A program made the translations under genes and the position numbers. Below are positions 9,347-17,345 of a DNA stretch of 64,000 nucleotides, piece after piece (within the stretch, counting starts at the first letter, position 1; every line of letters starts with the position of its first letter). The DNA is taken from assembly GCA_902586885.1 (NCBI GenBank), contig CACIJG010000008.1, positions 16,905 to 80,904 of the forward strand. Direction: 5' to 3'. A model generated the notes under the pieces. That model was not told the origin of the DNA. It was given only the letters and a program-made list of their open reading frames with translations, and did not search any database. This DNA is from an uncultured Alphaproteobacteria bacterium. Lineage in GTDB: Bacteria > Pseudomonadota > Alphaproteobacteria > Rhodobacterales > Rhodobacteraceae.

Positions 9347-9559
9347 GACTTAACTATAATAGGTCACTTAGATGCTATAAATACTTATTATTTAGTACAC
9401 TTATAAATATTATAACTAATATAAATTAATACTTCCTCTATACACTTCTTCCATTACCAATAGGTTTTTTAGATATCCTATGATTTAACGGATTTATGGG
9501 ATGCTAAAGTGGTTTCCACTCATTTGCATATGGTTTTGGATAGGGTTATGCTTTTTATT
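9347..9559. other. AT-rich divergent intergenic region
   Basis: About 210 bp between the divergent polymerase-like and repeat-protease genes, with many TATAAT-like strings and A/T runs. It must hold promoters for both. It is also a plausible origin-like region for the element, but I see no iterons. Confidence 0.35.
9524..9552 (+). promoter_or_regulatory. candidate sigma-70 promoter of the repeat-protease gene
   Basis: TTGCAT (9524-9529), 17 bp, TATGCT (9547-9552), ending 8 bases before the ATG at 9560. The same TTGCAW-17 bp layout is found twice more in the island region (19381 and 20012). It lies inside the longer GTG-start reading frame, which argues for the ATG start. Confidence 0.4.
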
Positions 9560-12124
9560 ATGAGCCATTTAAAAAAAATATTTGCCTTGTCAATGTTCTT
9601 CATAATTTTGCAAGGATTTTTTCAAGTTTCATTTGCTGCCAATGAGTCAGAGCTTTCAATTTGTTCAAATGCTACTTTTACTATAGGAGGAAAAAAATAT
9701 TGGAAGAAAAGTTCTTTTTACCTTGAAACAGTAGAAGAAGCCAAGCGTAAAGGTTTTAGTTGTGGGGTAAATCCTTCTTGTGTGGACAACACTAAATTTT
9801 GTCATAACTTCTTCTTATGTAAGAAGGCAACTACCTTCTCAAAAGGTTCTAAAGTGTGGGCAAAAGGAGAAAACCTCAGATTTGTTAATGAAGCAAAATT
9901 TAGACGTTTAGATTGTGGAGCAAAAGTTAATCCATTTTACAAACCTTTTTCGGACAGTGAGCTATGCAGTATAGCTACAATTACGATTGGTGGTAAGACA
10001 GCTTGGAAAACGAAATTACGATATGAAGATGAAGTAGAAGGAGCAAAACGTAGAGGATTAAGTTGTAATGTTAATACTCCCGAAGAGGAGTTAAGATTTT
10101 GTGAAGAAGCAACGGTTGTTGTTCAAGGCAAAAGGGAATGGCGTACCTCTTCAGTCAAATCTTATTCTAGTATGGCACAAACAAAAGGTGTTTCTTGTGG
10201 GGTAGGGCTCTATGTTTGTAATGCTGATAATATTAATTTTAGAATTAAATGCCCAAATGCTACTATTTGTAGTTTGGCTACTAAACGTAAGGCATTTGCA
10301 CCCAAAGTTTTTTCGGTTTGGAAAACGAATGATAACGAAAAAGAATATAAAATATATGTGGATGAAGCAAAACGTAGAGACTTGAGTTGCGGGGTGCCTT
10401 CGTGTTTTGGTTTACCATACAATTGTTCAAATAAAGAGTTATGTCACCTTGCAACAGGCAAACTTTCTGGCAAAACACTTTGGTCAAATCAAATAAGACC
10501 TGATAGGGATCGATTTGTAACCGAAGCTAAAAATAGGAAGATTGATTGTGGTGTTAATAGCAAATCGAACAAAATGAATATTGTCGATAGTAGGGTTTGC
10601 TCTGAAGCTACTAAAATACAAAGCAATGCATATGGTGACCAACAAATAGTATGGGGCAAATCGGGTGATGAAAAACCCTATGTTGAAGAAGCTAAAATCA
10701 GAGGTCTTAAATGCGATGTTGGACCGCATATGGCATGTGCAGATTATCCAAGAATTTGTAGTGAGTTTGGTCTTTGTCACTTTGCAACAGAGGATGCAAG
10801 AAATGAAGGGAAAGGATTGACTTGGACGAAAAAAGAGGAATTCAAATTTCATGTAGAGGTAGCAAAACTCATGGGTTATTCATGTGGTATTAAGAACTGT
10901 TCCAAACGTCCAGAGGACTGCACTGGTTCAGAGTTATGTAAAAGGGCAACATCTTTCAATTTCTTTAAGCTAAAAAGGGAATGGATTACCAAGGGTAAAA
11001 ACTTAAAGTACTCCCTAGAGGCTAAGGAAAGAGGTATGACTTGCGATGTGAAAATAAAAACATGTGAGGTTGAGCCTAAACTTTGTAACGGAGAACAACT
11101 CTGTAAAAAAGCCACAGTTAATGACTCAATTGATAACAAAAAGAAATGGAATAATACTAGTGTATTGAGCAAATACGTTAAAGAGGCAAAAAAAAGAGGT
11201 TTGACATGTGGAATTGAGCCCCCAAAGCCTACAAAAAATCTTTCTTGTGCAAATCAACCAACTAAATGTAGCGTTGATGAACTCTGTGATAATGCCACTT
11301 CTGTAGAGAATGGAAAAATCGTTTGGACAAAAAATTCTACAAAGCAGAAACACGTTAAGGAAGCAATAAAAAAAGGCGTTTCTTGTTTTGTAGAAGAAAG
11401 CACGGAAAGTAAATCAAAAAAGGTACCTGAGAAAAAAACATATGAAGTAGCTTCGGGAACAGGGTTCTTTGTATCAGAAAAAGGTCATATTGTAACAAAT
11501 GCACATGTTTTAAATGGCTGTGAAAAAGTAAAAGCGTTTAATAAAGGATCTTCTGGAAGTGTTAAAATTTTAAATGTTGATGCAGTAAACGATTTGGCTC
11601 TTTTGAGGTCTTCCATTGTTCCAGAGTATATATTTCCTGTTAGCAAAGAAAATCCACCTAACCTACAACAGGTCATAGTCGCAGGTTTTCCTTTCGGAAC
11701 TGAAATTAGTTCTTCAATAAAGTTTACTCAAGGTATCGTAAGTTCCCAGTCTGGTATAGGGAATGACTCCTCAAAAATGCAGATTGACGCTGCTATGCAA
11801 CCGGGAAACAGTGGTGGTCCGATAACCGACAAGTTTGGAAACGTAATAGGAGTGGCTGTAGCTAAACTTGACTTTAAAAAAGTTATCAAAGCTTTTGATG
11901 ATATCCCAGAAAATACAAATTTTGGGATTAAAGCTTCAACACTTTTAACCTTCTTGGAAGGAAATGATATTACTGCTTTAAGACCTAATAGAAAGACGAT
12001 GGATACCGTAAGTTTAGGCAAAAAAATTGAGGAGGGTACAATATATCTTTCATGTGAAATGACTAAACAGCAAATAGAAAAGCTTAAAACTAAGAAGGTC
12101 ATGTTTAAGCAGTTTGATAATTAA
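9560..12124 (+). CDS. secreted trypsin-like serine protease with 11 Cys-rich repeats
   Basis: 854 aa from ATG 9560 (a GTG at 9509 in frame would add 17 residues before an unusually placed signal peptide). Signal peptide about 1-29, ending SFAA-NE. Residues 30-625 hold eleven units of about 40-60 residues with the pattern LC-x2-AT ... W ... EAK-x-RG-x-x-CGV. Each has two or more Cys, so disulfides outside the cytoplasm are likely. The C-terminal part is an S1/HtrA-like protease with a complete triad: His649 (NAHV), Asp678 (NDLALL) and Ser751 (GNSGGP). No PDZ domain is visible. The repeats could bind a partner or surface. It is cargo of element A and divergent from the polymerase-like gene. The repeat family's role is unknown to me. 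Confidence 0.9.
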   Translation: MSHLKKIFALSMFFIILQGFFQVSFAANESELSICSNATFTIGGKKYWKKSSFYLETVEEAKRKGFSCGVNPSCVDNTKFCHNFFLCKKATTFSKGSKVWAKGENLRFVNEAKFRRLDCGAKVNPFYKPFSDSELCSIATITIGGKTAWKTKLRYEDEVEGAKRRGLSCNVNTPEEELRFCEEATVVVQGKREWRTSSVKSYSSMAQTKGVSCGVGLYVCNADNINFRIKCPNATICSLATKRKAFAPKVFSVWKTNDNEKEYKIYVDEAKRRDLSCGVPSCFGLPYNCSNKELCHLATGKLSGKTLWSNQIRPDRDRFVTEAKNRKIDCGVNSKSNKMNIVDSRVCSEATKIQSNAYGDQQIVWGKSGDEKPYVEEAKIRGLKCDVGPHMACADYPRICSEFGLCHFATEDARNEGKGLTWTKKEEFKFHVEVAKLMGYSCGIKNCSKRPEDCTGSELCKRATSFNFFKLKREWITKGKNLKYSLEAKERGMTCDVKIKTCEVEPKLCNGEQLCKKATVNDSIDNKKKWNNTSVLSKYVKEAKKRGLTCGIEPPKPTKNLSCANQPTKCSVDELCDNATSVENGKIVWTKNSTKQKHVKEAIKKGVSCFVEESTESKSKKVPEKKTYEVASGTGFFVSEKGHIVTNAHVLNGCEKVKAFNKGSSGSVKILNVDAVNDLALLRSSIVPEYIFPVSKENPPNLQQVIVAGFPFGTEISSSIKFTQGIVSSQSGIGNDSSKMQIDAAMQPGNSGGPITDKFGNVIGVAVAKLDFKKVIKAFDDIPENTNFGIKASTLLTFLEGNDITALRPNRKTMDTVSLGKKIEEGTIYLSCEMTKQQIEKLKTKKVMFKQFDN

Positions 12125-12128
12125 ATAA

Positions 12129-12173
12129 ACCCCATCTGCTGCACACTCCAAGAATAGTATACGTGTGCACCCC
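12129..12173 (+). repeat. 45-bp direct repeat, copy 1
   Basis: 43 of 45 bases match 17196-17240, in the same orientation. It begins ACCCCATCTGCTGCACACTC and contains an ACGTGT core. It lies just after the repeat-protease gene; the partner lies near the right end of element A, so the pair brackets the small-ORF operon and the restriction-modification locus. Confidence 0.85.
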
Positions 12174-12368
12174 CTGTGTCCCATGCGTGGGAGGAGTCAC
12201 TTAAACTGTAAAACAAACTGTGAAACAAATCGTGCCTATTGACATGAACACGGAGATATCTAAGTTACTGTTATTGCTGTATTTCGGTTGCTAGTGGTGC
12301 ATTTAAAGGGCAGTTAACTTTATCTCAGCCGCACCATAATCTGGATCTCATTTGACCTAAAGTCTGTT

Positions 12369-12674
12369 CTAAATATCCTCTTTTCCATATCCCTTTGGGG
12401 CGTTAGGGTACTTTTGCCTTGCCTCGATGAATGCTCCAGAACTCAACATTCCTGACACGATTACTATTGCCCACACCCACCATTGCTTGTCTAAGAAATA
12501 GTTGTACGCACCTAAGCATATAATCGCAAAAAACGCAGTATAGCTAAAGCACAAGAGTCTTTGAGTTCTAGCCATTGCATCTTGGTTTTCAATATTATAA
12601 GCACGAGCTTTCATTAAGCCAATTAAGAAAGTTATTAGTACTCCGCCTATTCCAAAAAAAAATAAGTTTTCCAT
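12369..12674 (-). CDS. small three-helix membrane protein
   Basis: 101 aa with three likely transmembrane helices (about 4-21, 40-57 and 65-83) and a hydrophilic tail (EARQKYPNAPKGYGKEDI). No family recognised. It is the last gene of a minus-strand run of short genes in element A, after a gap of 41 bp. Confidence 0.6.
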   Translation of the reverse strand: MENLFFFGIGGVLITFLIGLMKARAYNIENQDAMARTQRLLCFSYTAFFAIICLGAYNYFLDKQWWVWAIVIVSGMLSSGAFIEARQKYPNAPKGYGKEDI

Positions 12675-12715
12675 TATTCCACCAACATTTCATTTTAATC
12701 GTGCCACTAAATTGA

Positions 12716-12943
12716 TTAATGAGTCAAAATCTTTTTCTTATTTAACTGAACGATATTCTTGTTAAGAGGAGCTTTTTTTACTTTTTGGTTTTTCTTCTCT
12801 CTCTCAACCTGATCAACTATGTTATGGGCATCAATGACCATAGGTCGCAATTTATCTACGTTATAGAGCAAGTTAAGCATCTCCCTTAATTGATCTTTGT
12901 TATTAAAGACTTTGCTTTTGAATTGTTCGTAACTTTTGATCAT
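12716..12943 (-). CDS. small basic hypothetical protein
   Basis: 75 aa, strongly helical in its first half (LREMLNLLYNVDKLRPMVIDAHNIVDQVEREKK) with a Lys-rich C-terminus. An AAGGA ribosome-binding site precedes the ATG. It is the fourth gene of the minus-strand operon, 20 bp after its neighbour. Function unknown; a small helical nucleic-acid or phage-type accessory protein is possible. Confidence 0.55.
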   Translation of the reverse strand: MIKSYEQFKSKVFNNKDQLREMLNLLYNVDKLRPMVIDAHNIVDQVEREKKNQKVKKAPLNKNIVQLNKKKILTH

Positions 12944-12963
12944 ATAGATAGTCCTTTCTTTAA

Positions 12964-13239
12964 TTAATGGTAAAGTTCTTCACGATCAGATGGGTTCATC
13001 ATGAGGTAAGCAAGTTCGTCCAAGGAACGCCCGCTGTTATAAAAGAAGCGGTGAAACTTGGGATTTTCCTGTTTTAACTCAGTAATATCCGCAAGCTTTT
13101 CCTTAAAATCTATGGAAGCATCCTCACGAGTTGTTTGCATCATGTATTTCAGATACTCCATCGTATCTTCGTACACTTCATCCCAGTAGTTATAGGCTGT
13201 ATAGGGTTCATACTCCTCATCATCTTCCTCGTCACTCAT
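12964..13239 (-). CDS. small acidic hypothetical protein
   Basis: 91 aa, with a very acidic N-terminus (SDEEDDEEYEPY) and Tyr-rich helices after it. No family recognised. It begins 5 bp after the stop of the DUF5710-like gene and is clearly in the same operon. Strong acidity in a mobile element can point to DNA mimicry, but the rest of the protein gives no support for that. Confidence 0.55.
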   Translation of the reverse strand: MSDEEDDEEYEPYTAYNYWDEVYEDTMEYLKYMMQTTREDASIDFKEKLADITELKQENPKFHRFFYNSGRSLDELAYLMMNPSDREELYH

Positions 13240-13244
13240 GTAAA

Positions 13245-13436
13245 CTATTCCACTATCTTCAATACAGATTGTTTGTCATCATAGTCCTTTGGCAGCCATC
13301 GCTTGAACATATTTGGATCGTCTCCCTCAGGCACATACCACATTCGCATGTCAGCATCCCAGCGACCACCTGCTCCTTTGCACAGATCTTTTTCATCAAA
13401 GGGGCAGTTCAGGTAAACACGTTTTTCTTTAGACAT
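13245..13436 (-). CDS. DUF5710-like small protein
   Basis: 63 aa that is nearly all one domain: VYLNCPFDEKDLCKGAGGRW followed by a D-x-W-YVP-x-G segment and a closing RWLP. This matches the DUF5710 pattern (YLxVPFxEKDxAKxLGARWD...WYVPxGxD), usually found attached to plasmid primases and other mobile-element nucleic-acid enzymes. Here it stands alone. An AAAGGAGAC ribosome-binding site lies before the ATG. Second gene of the five-gene operon. Confidence 0.75.
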   Translation of the reverse strand: MSKEKRVYLNCPFDEKDLCKGAGGRWDADMRMWYVPEGDDPNMFKRWLPKDYDDKQSVLKIVE

Positions 13437-13449
13437 ATAAAGTCTCCTT

Positions 13450-13608
13450 TTATTGGTTAAGTATTATTGAAAGGGATTGAGTGATCTCGTTAACGATCTC
13501 ACTTAAAGGACAAAAACCATCGTTATCATTCATGATTGAAATAAAATCTTCATCACGGATAACATCTTCTTCAAGGTTTAAGATCTCAGTAGGCATAAAC
13601 ATCTCCAT
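13450..13608 (-). CDS. small acidic hypothetical protein, first gene of the operon
   Basis: 52 aa from ATG at 13608, 13 bp before the DUF5710-like gene. The frame also runs up to a GTG at 13680, but that start would lie inside a long hairpin (13651-13714). Acidic (EEDVIRDEDF), no family recognised, no clear ribosome-binding site. It may begin the operon whose leader carries the hairpin. Confidence 0.4.
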   Translation of the reverse strand: MEMFMPTEILNLEEDVIRDEDFISIMNDNDGFCPLSEIVNEITQSLSIILNQ

Positions 13609-13650
13609 TACGTTTGTTGTGTTAACGAAAAGAGATGAAACATCTTTATG

Positions 13651-13714
13651 TGTACTTTCACGCTCACACTTTCCTTTCACTAAAGCTCAAGGAAAGTGTG
13701 AGCGTGAGTGTACA
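13651..13714. repeat. long hairpin (17-bp perfect core) upstream of the small-ORF operon
   Basis: 13659-13675 and 13690-13706 are perfect inverted copies (CACGCTCACACTTTCCT) around a 14-nt loop. With a few mismatches the stem extends to 13651-13714. There is no T-run after it on either strand, so it is not a simple terminator. It sits in front of the minus-strand operon, where it could be a leader structure or a replication or transfer site. Confidence 0.75.
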
Positions 13715-13765
13715 TACGCACACGTGTACACACGCATAGGGCAATGCAAAATGTTTGTTATTTAA

Positions 13766-14150
13766 AAACAGTTAATTCTTGGAAAATGTAAAATGGGTTT
13801 CTGATAAATTAACAACTAGCCACAATCGCTTTTTAGTAAAATAAATAAACTGTGTTAGTATATTATTAATACTAACTAGTTAAAATAACTCTAATGATCA
13901 TGAGTTAACACTTGAGTGCCACTAACTAAATAGATTTTAATTTATTTTTTTCTTTACTACCATTTATAAATGTTCTACTTTTGTTCTCTATTGTGTTGTT
14001 GGGGTTACTAGTAGTGCGTGTCTGCCTCATTGCATATACACTAGTTCTCCAACTCCAATAGACCACTTACTCTATACTAAGAACGATAAGAGATGTTTGA
14101 GCAGTTTTTGTATATAAAATAAAGTCTTTGATCTTTAGGTGAAAAATAAA
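13766..14150. other. non-coding AT-rich stretch with a perfect 8-bp inverted repeat
   Basis: About 385 bp between the small-ORF operon and the restriction-modification locus. It holds a perfect inverted repeat, GTTAGTAT (13854-13861) and ATACTAAC (13869-13876) around 7 nt, and several TTAAC and ACTAGT strings. No reading frame of note. It could hold promoters or operators for the outward-facing genes. Confidence 0.45.
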
Positions 14151-14807
14151 ATGACTGAGGTTGAAAAAGTAGAACAATTCATAAGAGAGTTAAGAAGTAG
14201 GCATGTCGTTTGTCTGTATCCGATTATTTGGAATGATTTCTTTTTACACTTCAAAAGACGATTGAGAAATACTTTAGAACTTCCTAATCCACTTGTTCTT
14301 GGGGGATGGTCAGCATCTAATGACTATGACAAACGAGAGAGATTTGAAGAACATATTAGGCTGATTTCCTCAAAGCTAGGCTTAAGAGCAGTAACTCGTT
14401 ATCTTGATAGAATTGTAAAGGATGAAGACTATCTTACTGCACCATATGTTGATCCTTCAGAAAAGTCGGATATGCAAATAGAAACAGAAAAATATAGTAA
14501 GATGGACAGCATTATAAAAGAGTCTAGCGATGCACTTAAGAGACTTATAGAAATAAAACCTGAACTTATTGATAGTGATTTATTAGTCAGATTTTTTCAT
14601 GAATATGAAGAGGATACTGGGATAAGGTCTTATCAAGACAAGAAGCTTCGTCTTGTTCATGATGTTTCTGAAATCAGAATACTTTCAACTGAAATATATG
14701 AAACTTACCTAAAGCAAAAAGATATATTCTTTATGAGTGATCTTCATGACTTTTGTTCCCATGCTATTCATATTATTGAGGATACAGAAGCTATTGTCTC
14801 AAGATAA
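14151..14807 (+). CDS. hypothetical protein beside the restriction-modification genes
   Basis: 218 aa from ATG 14151 (AGGTG 10 nt upstream); a GTG at 14139 would add 4 residues. It is mostly helical and charged, with a long predicted helix around 105-135, and no motif I recognise. No helix-turn-helix of the kind seen in restriction controller proteins is evident. It lies 93 bp before a cytosine-5 methyltransferase in the same direction. By position it could be a control or specificity factor or a separate defence gene. Confidence 0.6.
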   Translation: MTEVEKVEQFIRELRSRHVVCLYPIIWNDFFLHFKRRLRNTLELPNPLVLGGWSASNDYDKRERFEEHIRLISSKLGLRAVTRYLDRIVKDEDYLTAPYVDPSEKSDMQIETEKYSKMDSIIKESSDALKRLIEIKPELIDSDLLVRFFHEYEEDTGIRSYQDKKLRLVHDVSEIRILSTEIYETYLKQKDIFFMSDLHDFCSHAIHIIEDTEAIVSR

Positions 14808-14900
14808 TAAAGTCCCCTTTGATGGTCGTGATGAAAACGCTATAATGAAATATGTTTATAAATCTATAATTAAATAATAAAAAATCAATTTGCTTAATTT

Positions 14901-16016
14901 ATGAAGAATATTGAATTTCAAACTATCGGAGAGCTTTTTTGTGGTCCAGGAGGAGGTGCTTTAGGTGCTTCTTACAGTAAACTTGAACTAGAAAATAAAA
15001 CTGTTCGGATGAGGCATCTATGGGCAACAGATTATGACAAAGATAGTTGTGAAACTTACAAACAAAATATTGAAAAGTATGAGTCTCAAGCATTGGGGAT
15101 AAACCAACCTATACAAGTTATGCAAGAGGATATTAATAGACTTAATTTAGAAGTTGGCGGTCCTTTTAAAACAATAGATGGTCTCCTCTTTGGCTTCCCT
15201 TGCAACGACTTTAGCATAGTAGGAGAGTCAAAAGGAACAGATGGAAAATATGGTCCTTTATATAAGCATGGTATCAAAATTTTGAGCAGAAAAGATAAGC
15301 CAAAATGGTTTTTGGCAGAAAACGTTGGAGGGATCACTAGCGCAAATGAAGGTAAGGCTTTTTCAAAAATTTTGAGTGAAATGAGAGGTTGCGGTTATAA
15401 TATAGTGGCTAATAAATATAAGTTTGAAGACTATGGCGTTCCTCAAACGAGACACAGAGTAATAGTTGTTGGTTTCAAAAAAGATTTAAATGTTCATTTC
15501 AAAGTTCCAAAACCCACCTTTAAGATAATGTCCTCTGGTGAGGCACTTAAGGATATACCTTCGGATGCCACTCATCAAGAGTACACCAAACAATCAAAGC
15601 AGGTTGTTGAACGTTTGAAGTATATAAAGCCTGGTCAAAATGCTTGGAACGCAAACATACCTGATAGTTTGAAACTGAATGTTCCCAATTCAAGATTGAG
15701 TCATATCTACAGAAGATTAGAAAAAGATAAACCAGCTTACACTCTAACAGGAAGTGGGGGTGGAGGGACACACATGTATCATTGGAAAGAAAATAGAGCT
15801 TTGACAAACCGTGAGAGAGCTAGAATTCAAACTTTCCCTGATAACTTCAACTTCACTGGCAGTAAGGAGTCAGTCCGCAAACAACTCGGAATGGCTATTC
15901 CTCCGAAAGGTATGGAGATAGTCTGTAACGCAATTTTAAGATCTCTTCATGATGTATGGTACGAAAATGTGTCTCCAAACATTGATATTAATAAGATTAT
16001 TACAAAAATAGGTTAA
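14901..16016 (+). CDS. DNA (cytosine-5) methyltransferase
   Basis: 371 aa with the standard C5-methyltransferase motif series: motif I FCGPGGGALGA (13-23, SAM binding), motif IV GFPCNDFS with catalytic Cys101, motif VI AENV (139-142), motif VIII QTRHR (182-186), then a short target-recognition region, motif IX RALTNRERARIQTFP and motif X QLGMAIPP. Methylates cytosine at a specific site to protect DNA from the partner nuclease. The next gene, 17 bp to 29 bp on, encodes an NgoFVII-like nuclease, so this is probably the modification half of a type II system. The recognition site cannot be read from the sequence. Confidence 0.94.
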   Translation: MKNIEFQTIGELFCGPGGGALGASYSKLELENKTVRMRHLWATDYDKDSCETYKQNIEKYESQALGINQPIQVMQEDINRLNLEVGGPFKTIDGLLFGFPCNDFSIVGESKGTDGKYGPLYKHGIKILSRKDKPKWFLAENVGGITSANEGKAFSKILSEMRGCGYNIVANKYKFEDYGVPQTRHRVIVVGFKKDLNVHFKVPKPTFKIMSSGEALKDIPSDATHQEYTKQSKQVVERLKYIKPGQNAWNANIPDSLKLNVPNSRLSHIYRRLEKDKPAYTLTGSGGGGTHMYHWKENRALTNRERARIQTFPDNFNFTGSKESVRKQLGMAIPPKGMEIVCNAILRSLHDVWYENVSPNIDINKIITKIG

Positions 16017-16045
16017 TTACATGTTGATAAAAATTGTTGAGAGAA

Positions 16046-17035
16046 ATGATTACATCTAATCTTTACAATCATATCTTGATTGATCCTATAAATGCAGGTG
16101 CAAATGAGCTATTTATAGTCTCAGGTTTTACTAGCGGCACTTTTGCTGCAAGTCATTTAAAAGAAATTCTTTCTAAGAATAAGAAAGTTAAAATTAACTT
16201 AATACATGGAATGCCGACAGGTAAAAACCCAACAAGCCATCATATTTTTTTGGATCTTTTAGTAAGATATCCAAAAAATTTTGAAGGTTATTACATAAAA
16301 AAAAGGACCATTGTTGTTCATAGTAAAGTTTATGCTTGGTTTAATGATGGGAATCCAGTTTGTGGGTTTTCAGGCTCATCAAATTATTCGGAAGAAGCAT
16401 TCAATTCAAAGCAAATGAACCAAATGCAAAATGATAATGCTTCTGAAATAAGAAAATATTATAATTTAATTAAATCTGACTCTGAACTTATGAGTAAAGC
16501 TACCCTTTCTTCCGCTAAAGGAAGTTTGATTAAATCTTCGCTTCCACTTTTACCTAACTCAGTTGCTCCAGGAGATTCAAAATGGATAGTACCAGACAAA
16601 GAAGTACAGATCAGTTTACTTCAAAAAAGATTTTCAGGAGGAATTAATGGAGTAACGCCCTATTCGGTATTAAATTGGGGGGCAAGTCCAAAAAGAAAAT
16701 CATTTAGAAACTCTAATCAATCATACGTCACTCTATATGGAGAATCAAAAAAACTTGGTTTTCTACCAGAAAGGGGGAAGCGCTTCAAACTTAAAACCGA
16801 TGATGGCGATGTTCTTAAAGTTTCAGTGCAACAGGAGGGAAACCTTAATGATCCCAGAATTGGTAAAGCCATTAGTTCATTTCCAAATGATAAGTTAGGC
16901 GCATATATTAGAAAGAGGCTTGGAGTACCAAATGGTCATATAATTACTACTCAAAATCTTATTGATTATGGAAGAACTGATTTTGTATTGAAGAAAATTA
17001 AAGCTGACGAATTTTTATTTGACTTCCATATTTAA
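16046..17035 (+). CDS. PLD-family restriction endonuclease, NgoFVII-like
   Basis: 329 aa from ATG 16046 (a TTG at 16034 is also in frame). The N-terminal half is a phospholipase-D-type nuclease: VVHSKVYAWFNDG gives His92-x-Lys94 and Asp101, followed by GFSGSSNYSEEAF, the PLD Gly-Ser-x-Asn segment. One HxK per chain implies a dimeric active site, as in BfiI and NgoFVII. The C-terminal half (about 180-329) has the SYVTLYG...FKLKTDDGD pattern of the NgoFVII DNA-recognition domain. It would cut DNA without a metal cofactor at sites not methylated by the preceding enzyme. Confidence 0.85.
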   Translation: MITSNLYNHILIDPINAGANELFIVSGFTSGTFAASHLKEILSKNKKVKINLIHGMPTGKNPTSHHIFLDLLVRYPKNFEGYYIKKRTIVVHSKVYAWFNDGNPVCGFSGSSNYSEEAFNSKQMNQMQNDNASEIRKYYNLIKSDSELMSKATLSSAKGSLIKSSLPLLPNSVAPGDSKWIVPDKEVQISLLQKRFSGGINGVTPYSVLNWGASPKRKSFRNSNQSYVTLYGESKKLGFLPERGKRFKLKTDDGDVLKVSVQQEGNLNDPRIGKAISSFPNDKLGAYIRKRLGVPNGHIITTQNLIDYGRTDFVLKKIKADEFLFDFHI

Positions 17036-17084
17036 TGTTTCAGTCGGCAAAGCGAAATAGAAAGAAAAATTTTGTTATCTAAGA

Positions 17085-17129
17085 CGCCCCCACACATAGG
17101 TTTGGGTTTATATTGGGAGTATGAGGGCG
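17085..17129. repeat. stem-loop element, copy 1 (identical loop at 51.3 kb)
   Basis: An 11-bp stem (17085-17095 with 17119-17129, two mismatches) around a 23-nt GT-rich loop (17096-17118). The loop is identical, base for base, to 51290-51312. It lies 50 bp after the endonuclease stop, inside element A. Confidence 0.8.
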
Positions 17130-17195
17130 AAAATGAGATGCAATACTGATGCCATGATTTTTACTCTCAGCGACTAAAACCACCACCTCCAAAAC

Positions 17196-17240
17196 ACCCC
17201 ATCTGCTGCACACTCCAAGAATAGAATACGTGTACACCCC
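17196..17240 (+). repeat. 45-bp direct repeat, copy 2
   Basis: Partner of 12129-12173 with 2 mismatches, same orientation. It lies 18 bp before the right-end GGTAGACCA doublet. Confidence 0.85.
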
Positions 17241-17257
17241 TAGTGGTCCTGCAGAGG

Positions 17258-17278
17258 GGTAGACCAAATGGTAGACCA
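17258..17278 (+). promoter_or_regulatory. paired GGTAGACCA boxes near the right end of element A
   Basis: Two direct GGTAGACCA boxes (17258-17266, 17270-17278), 12 bp start to start, the same as the left-end pair at 5259-5279. No gene starts here, so the conserved spacing is best explained as a protein-binding site at the element end. Confidence 0.55.
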
Positions 17279-17345
17279 AAAGTGGTTAATTTATGCTTAA
17301 ATCTGTGATAAGCTGATATAAGAGTAGCCAAGAAAAGCTGATACA

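Noticed and set aside
9509..9559. GTG start of the repeat-protease at 9509
   Set aside because: It would put 17 non-hydrophobic residues before the signal peptide and overlaps a promoter-like sequence; ATG 9560 is better.
11728..12102. 124-codon frame antisense to the protease domain
   Set aside because: A shadow of the conserved serine-protease region; no ribosome-binding site.
13481..13765. 94-codon plus-strand frame over the hairpin
   Set aside because: It is antisense to the small operon gene, has no ribosome-binding site and its Ser/Ile/Thr-rich content looks non-coding.
17079..17279. 66-codon minus-strand frame over the right end of element A
   Set aside because: It is made up of the stem-loop, the 45-bp repeat and the GGTAGACCA boxes, all of which have better explanations.
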